Origin: Janthinobacterium tructae
Lineage (GTDB): Bacteria; Pseudomonadota; Gammaproteobacteria; Burkholderiales; Burkholderiaceae_D
Length of the DNA stretch: 64,000 nt
Assembly: GCF_006517255.1 (NCBI RefSeq)
Contig: NZ_CP041185.1
Coordinates: 3,658,001-3,722,000 of the forward strand
Direction: 5' to 3'
The position numbers were made by a program, and so were the translations under genes. The notes beneath the pieces were generated by a model, which was given only the letters and a program-made list of their open reading frames with translations, was not told the DNA's origin and ran no database searches. Below are positions 60,076 to 64,000 of this stretch, piece by piece. Position 1 is the stretch's first letter. Every line of letters begins with the position of its first letter.

Positions 60076-60840
60076 ATGATCGTCTACCAGGAATATCTGC
60101 CCATTCCCGCCCTGCGGCCCTGGCTGGACTGCGTCTGGACCTGCCGCGTGCAGACGGGCGCCACACCCGTCACGCACCAGGTCTTGCCCGACAATTGCAT
60201 CGACATCCTGTGCCAGGACCAGCAGGATGCCAGCTTTGCCGTGGGCATGATGACGGCGCCGATCGCCGTCGTCAGCCACGGCCTCGTGCAGACGGTGGCG
60301 GCCCGCTTCAGGCCGGGCGCGGCGGCGCGCTTCTTCCAGCTGCCCTTGTGCGAACTGAGCGATGGCCGCACGGGCTTGCAACAGCTGTGGGGCCGCGAGC
60401 TGGCGGCACGCCTGGGTGACGCGCTGTGGAGCGAGCCCTTGTCGAATGCGCAAAGAGTTTCCATTTTGCAAGATTATCTGCTGCTACGCCTGCGCACCGC
60501 GCCGCCACGGCGCCAGCCCGGTGCGGCCGAACATGCCATCGCCGCCATCGAACGCGCATCCGGCCAGGTGCGCGTGGACGGACTGGCCGCGCAACTGGGC
60601 GTGTCGCGCCAGCACCTGGCGCTGCAATTTCGCCAGCACGTCGGCATCAGCCCAAAATTGTTTGCCCGTATCTGCCGTTTTCGCGCCGCCAGCGCCGGCA
60701 TGCAACGCCTGGCGGGGCAGCCGGACTGGGCGCAAGTCGCCTTGCAATTCGGTTATTTCGACCAGTCGCACCTGATCCACGACTTCCAGGATTTCGCCCG
60801 CAGTTCGCCCGAGGCGTGGTTCATGCGCCGCCACCATTGA
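60076..60840 (+). CDS. AraC-family transcriptional regulator
   Basis: The 254-residue protein has an N-terminal effector domain of the type found before AraC HTHs (PALRPWLDCVWTCRV, then DNCIDILC, RFRPGAAARFF) and a C-terminal double HTH (VDGLAAQLGVSRQHLALQFRQHVGISPKLFARICRF and QVALQFGYFDQSHLIHDFQDF). It probably regulates the VOC-family gene 77 bp downstream. ATG 60076 was preferred because the domain starts there; an in-frame ATG at 60028 adds 16 hydrophobic residues. Confidence 0.88.
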   Translation: MIVYQEYLPIPALRPWLDCVWTCRVQTGATPVTHQVLPDNCIDILCQDQQDASFAVGMMTAPIAVVSHGLVQTVAARFRPGAAARFFQLPLCELSDGRTGLQQLWGRELAARLGDALWSEPLSNAQRVSILQDYLLLRLRTAPPRRQPGAAEHAIAAIERASGQVRVDGLAAQLGVSRQHLALQFRQHVGISPKLFARICRFRAASAGMQRLAGQPDWAQVALQFGYFDQSHLIHDFQDFARSSPEAWFMRRHH

Positions 60841-60916
60841 AACCTTCCATTTTTACAATCACGCGCCGCGCGCCGGTGGCATGATGGCGTTATTCTTCAT
60901 TCACCAGGAGCAGAAC

Positions 60917-61282
60917 ATGATCAAGGGCTTACGCACCGTCACCTATCCCGTCCCCGACCTGGACAAGGCCAAAGCCTGGTACAGCCAGGTATTTAACACG
61001 GCGCCGTATTTCGACCAGCCGTTTTATGTGGGTTTTGCCATCGGCGGCTTCGAACTTGGGCTGCTGCCGGGCGGCGAGCCAGGCACGCAAGGCAGCGTGA
61101 CGTACTGGGGCGTGGACGGCATCGAGCAGGAAGTCGAGCGCATCGTTGCGCTGGGCGGCACCCTGCACCATCCGATCACGGACGTGGGCGACGGCATCCG
61201 CACGGTGGAATTGCTCGACCCGTTCGGCAACCAGATCGGCCTGATCGACAATCCCCATTTCGAAACCGGCAAAGTCGTTTAA
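60917..61282 (+). CDS. VOC-family protein (glyoxalase/bleomycin-resistance fold)
   Basis: The 121-residue protein has two beta-alpha-beta-beta-beta modules with the openings RTVTYPVPDLDKAKAWYSQVF and VERIVALGGTLHHPITDVG, and ends ELLDPFGNQIGLIDNP. The ribosome site AGGAG before ATG 60917 decides the start. VOC proteins bind metals and small molecules; the substrate is unknown. Its last 4 bp overlap the convergent LysR gene. Confidence 0.85.
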   Translation: MIKGLRTVTYPVPDLDKAKAWYSQVFNTAPYFDQPFYVGFAIGGFELGLLPGGEPGTQGSVTYWGVDGIEQEVERIVALGGTLHHPITDVGDGIRTVELLDPFGNQIGLIDNPHFETGKVV

Positions 61283-62184
61283 GCCGCTTCGTCCTGCAGC
61301 CAGGCGCGCAATTGCTGCAAGGCCGTTTTTTCATGCGCCGTTTCGGGCGTGATCAGGTAATACGCCCGCTGGCCGCGCAGTGGGCGCTCGCAGACGATGC
61401 GCAGCTCGCCACGCGCCAGTTCCGCTTCGACCAGCATGCGCGGCAGCAGGACTGCCCCCTGCCCTTGCACGGCCGCCATGGCCAGCATGGAAAACAGTTC
61501 GTAGCGGGCGCCATAGTGTGCCCCATCGCGTCCCTCTCCCTCGACCTGCATGGCATCAAACCACTGGCGCCAGGCGCCCGGGCGCGTACTTTGTTGCAGC
61601 AAGGTCAGCTCAAGCAAATCCTGCGGTTGCCAGGCGCTGCGCGCCGCCAGCAGGCGCGGGCTGGCAACGGGCACGATTTCTTCGTGCATGAGCAAAGTGG
61701 CGCGCGTGCCGGGCCAGCGCGCCAGCTGCTCGGGCGTGCCCGCGTACAGCGCGCCGTCGTATTCCGTATCGGCAAACATGAACGGTTTCGTGTACGCGTC
61801 GATATGCACCACGATGTCGGGGTGCCGCCCTGCCAGCGAGCCCAGGCGCGGCATCAGCCAGCGCGTGGCAAACGTGGGCACGGAAGCGAGCTGCAATGCC
61901 CCGCCGCCACCCTGGCGCGCCATCGTATCGAGCGTGTCGCGCTCCAGGCCATCGAGGCGCGCCGCGATCTGGCGCGCATAGGCGGCGCCGGCGCTGGTCA
62001 GCAACACGCCATGGCGCGTGCGCTGGAATAGTTGCACGCCAAGAAAACTTTCCAGTGATGAAATCTGGCGCGACACGGCGCTTTGTGTCAGCGACAGTTC
62101 GCGCGCCGCGTGCGTGTAGCTCTGGTGGCGCGCGGCCGCCTCGAAACAATTGAGCGCCTGTAGCATCGGGATTTTGCGTGACAT
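61279..62184 (-). CDS. LysR-type regulator, probably GcdR-like
   Basis: The 301-residue protein has the HTH ALNCFEAAARHQSYTHAARELSLTQSAVSRQISSLE near residues 7-45 and an effector domain with FATRWLMPRLGSLAGRHPDI. ATG 62184 (MSRKIPMLQ) was chosen as usual for GcvA/GcdR-type regulators; the frame extends to 62319. It is divergent from gcdH, and a LysR box lies between, so it probably controls glutaryl-CoA degradation. Confidence 0.88.
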   Translation of the reverse strand: MSRKIPMLQALNCFEAAARHQSYTHAARELSLTQSAVSRQISSLESFLGVQLFQRTRHGVLLTSAGAAYARQIAARLDGLERDTLDTMARQGGGGALQLASVPTFATRWLMPRLGSLAGRHPDIVVHIDAYTKPFMFADTEYDGALYAGTPEQLARWPGTRATLLMHEEIVPVASPRLLAARSAWQPQDLLELTLLQQSTRPGAWRQWFDAMQVEGEGRDGAHYGARYELFSMLAMAAVQGQGAVLLPRMLVEAELARGELRIVCERPLRGQRAYYLITPETAHEKTALQQLRAWLQDEAA

Positions 62185-62226
62185 CGGGTATCCGGCCGGT
62201 AAAAGACCCCTAGTATGCCGCAAGAT

Positions 62227-62241
62227 ATGCGTAGCACGCAT
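62227..62241. promoter_or_regulatory. LysR box between the LysR gene and gcdH
   Basis: ATGCGT-AGC-ACGCAT is a perfect dyad containing T-N11-A. It lies 43 bp before the LysR start and about 100 bp before gcdH, the classical place for a shared LysR site. Confidence 0.6.
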
Positions 62242-62343
62242 GTCTGGGTGCGAAAAAATCGTTTGCGCAAGGCTAGGCAAAAACCTACCATGAGCCATAT
62301 TCAATCTTGCGCCGATCACCGGCGCTCACCTGCGAGGCCTGTG

Positions 62344-63525
62344 ATGAGCAAAACCGTATTCGACTGGAATTCCCCCCTGCTGCTGGAAGAACAACTGACG
62401 GGCGACGAACGTGCCGTGCTGGAAGCGGCCCGCGACTATTGCCAGGGCAGCCTGGTGCCGCGCGTCCTCGAATCGTTCCGCCATGGCCACACGGACGCGG
62501 CCATCTTCCGCGAAATGGGAGAATTGGGCTTGCTGGGCACGACCATCCCCGAAGAATACGGCGGCGCCGGCCTGAACTACGTCTGCTACGGCCTGGCAGC
62601 GCGCGAAGTCGAGCGTGTCGATTCCGGCTACCGCTCGATGATGAGCGTGCAATCGTCGCTGGTGATGGTGCCTATCCATGCCTTCGGCAACGAAGAAACG
62701 AAACAGAAATACCTGCCGAAACTGGCGACGGGCGAATTCATCGGTTGCTTCGGCCTGACGGAACCGAACCACGGCTCCGATCCGGGCAGCATGGTCACCC
62801 GTGCGCGCAAGGTGCCGGGCGGCTACAGCCTGTCCGGCGCCAAGATGTGGATCACCAACAGCCCGATTGCCGACGTGTTCGTCGTCTGGGCCAAGGACGA
62901 TGAAGGCGCGATCCGCGGCTTCGTGCTGGAAAAAGGCTGGAAGGGTTTGTCGGCGCCGGAAATCCACGGCAAGGTCGGCTTGCGCACCAGCATCACCGGT
63001 GAAATCGTCATGGATGAAGTATTTTGCCCGGAAGAAAACGCCTTCCCCGACGTACGCGGCTTGAAGGGTCCATTTACCTGCCTGAACAGCGCCCGCTACG
63101 GCATCGCCTGGGGCGCGCTGGGCGCGGCGGAAGACTGCTATCTGAAGGCACGCCAGTACACGATGGACCGCCAGCAATTCGGCCGTCCGCTGGCCGCGAA
63201 CCAGCTGGTGCAAAAGAAACTGGCCGATATGCTGACGGAAATCACCATGGGCTTGCAAGGCTGTTTGCGCCTGGGCCGCATGAAGGATGAGGGTTCGCCC
63301 GCCGTGGAAATCACCTCGATCATGAAACGCAACAGCTGCGGCAAGGCGCTCGATATCGCCCGCGTGGCGCGCGACATGATGGGCGGCAACGGCATTTCCG
63401 ACGAGTTCGGCGTCATCCGCCACCTGGTCAACCTGGAAGTGGTCAACACCTATGAAGGCACGCACGATGTGCACGCGCTGATCATCGGCCGCGCCATCAC
63501 CGGCATCGCCGCCTTCAGCAACTGA
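62344..63525 (+). CDS. gcdH: Glutaryl-CoA dehydrogenase
   Basis: The 393-residue flavoenzyme oxidises and decarboxylates glutaryl-CoA to crotonyl-CoA (lysine and tryptophan degradation). Motifs are [93 protein letters not shown] and the catalytic Glu in [24 protein letters not shown] 62344 fits the family's N-terminus; the frame extends to 62215. A CoA-transferase gene overlaps its stop (TGATG). Confidence 0.95.
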   Translation: MSKTVFDWNSPLLLEEQLTGDERAVLEAARDYCQGSLVPRVLESFRHGHTDAAIFREMGELGLLGTTIPEEYGGAGLNYVCYGLAAREVERVDSGYRSMMSVQSSLVMVPIHAFGNEETKQKYLPKLATGEFIGCFGLTEPNHGSDPGSMVTRARKVPGGYSLSGAKMWITNSPIADVFVVWAKDDEGAIRGFVLEKGWKGLSAPEIHGKVGLRTSITGEIVMDEVFCPEENAFPDVRGLKGPFTCLNSARYGIAWGALGAAEDCYLKARQYTMDRQQFGRPLAANQLVQKKLADMLTEITMGLQGCLRLGRMKDEGSPAVEITSIMKRNSCGKALDIARVARDMMGGNGISDEFGVIRHLVNLEVVNTYEGTHDVHALIIGRAITGIAAFSN

Positions 63526-64000
63526 TGGACGCCTTGGCTTCCACCTTGCGGCCCGCACCGCTGACCGGCTTGCGCGTGCTGGACCTGTCGCGCGTGCTGG
63601 CCGGCCCGTGGGCCGGGCAAATGCTGGCCGACCTCGGTGCCGACGTGGTCAAGGTTGAACAGCCGGGCCGCGGCGACGACACGCGCTCCTGGGGTCCGCC
63701 CTACCTGAAAGACGAGGACGGCCGCGACACGGCCGAGGCCGCCTACTTCCAGTGCGCCAACCGCAACAAGCGCTCCTTGTGCATCGACCTGGCCGCCCCT
63801 GAGGGCCAGGCGCTGGTGCGCCAGCTGGCGGCTGAAGCGGACGTGCTGCTGGAAAATTTCAAAGTGAACGGCTTGCAGCAATATGGTTTGGACGCGGCCA
63901 GCTTGCTGGCACTCAACCCGCGCCTCGTGTACTGCTCCATCACGGGCTTCGGTCAGGATGGGCCGTATGCGGCGCGCGCCGGCTATGACTTTTTGATCCA
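63525..64000 (+). CDS. Class III CoA-transferase (CaiB/BaiF), 5' part
   Basis: The first 158 codons are visible before the right edge. They show PLTGLRVLDLSRVLAGPWAGQMLADLGADVVKVEQPG, NRNKRSLCIDLAAPEGQALV, LLENFKVNGL and YCSITGFGQDGPYA, the CaiB/BaiF signature; the catalytic Asp lies beyond the edge. Overlap with gcdH (TGATG) suggests a glutarate:CoA transferase that feeds the dehydrogenase. The substrate is inferred from context. Confidence 0.9.
   Translation, partial: MDALASTLRPAPLTGLRVLDLSRVLAGPWAGQMLADLGADVVKVEQPGRGDDTRSWGPPYLKDEDGRDTAEAAYFQCANRNKRSLCIDLAAPEGQALVRQLAAEADVLLENFKVNGLQQYGLDAASLLALNPRLVYCSITGFGQDGPYAARAGYDFLI

Overview
The window looks like chromosomal DNA of a Janthinobacterium-like member of the Oxalobacteraceae (Betaproteobacteria). 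This is inferred from the high GC content of the housekeeping genes, the Burkholderiales-type leuS-lptE-holA-proA run, and the families of the two-component, c-di-GMP and polysaccharide genes. No database search was possible, so the genus is a judgement.

1-13 kb is mostly core genome. It holds an HlyD-type efflux adaptor (cut by the window edge) divergent from an NtrC-type response regulator and its kinase, with a consensus sigma-54 promoter in front of the adaptor. Then come a GIN-domain lipoprotein, a YkgJ-type cysteine-cluster protein, a DeoR regulator with an MFS transporter, uppP, recQ with a coupled small gene, a LysR regulator, and a Glu/Leu-type amino acid dehydrogenase.

13-43 kb is a surface-polysaccharide region. 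A plus-strand rfbBACD set (dTDP-L-rhamnose) is followed by galE, trmB, tRNA-Gly(CCC), a small secreted Ala/Gly-rich protein and dgkA. A long minus-strand block follows. It holds a WbpM-like 4,6-dehydratase, a PglC-like initiating sugar transferase, a WbpV-like reductase, a GT4 glycosyltransferase, an SDR protein and a very AT-rich Wzy-like protein. Next is a module whose gene order matches the enterobacterial common antigen genes rffG-rffH-rffC-rffA-wzxE: rmlB2, rmlA2, an acetyltransferase pseudogene, wecE and a broken flippase. The module is decaying: the acetyltransferase has several frameshifts and stops, and the flippase is cut by a stop and then lost. Beyond it lie a pseudogene interrupted by an intact-looking IS1595-type element with an 8-bp target duplication, a giant YjbH-PAP2 fusion gene, a Wzz-like chain-length protein, a Wza-like exporter and a decayed second copy of the YjbH-PAP2 gene. 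Together these would make an initiating glycolipid, extend it, and export it; no intact flippase or Wzc-type kinase is in the window.

43-50 kb carries a DUF4197 protein and a three-gene signalling cluster (HDOD-GAF-histidine kinase, REC-PAS-GGDEF-EAL protein, 13-repeat Sel1 protein). 50-64 kb is core again: Bcr/CflA-type efflux, an RlmL-like methyltransferase, a DsbA-fold isomerase, hemJ-like gene, proA, holA, lptE, leuS, an AraC regulator, a VOC protein, and a LysR regulator divergent from gcdH and a class III CoA-transferase (glutaryl-CoA degradation; cut by the right edge). Palindromic repeats occur in the gaps, and two of them supply the stop codon of the adjacent gene.
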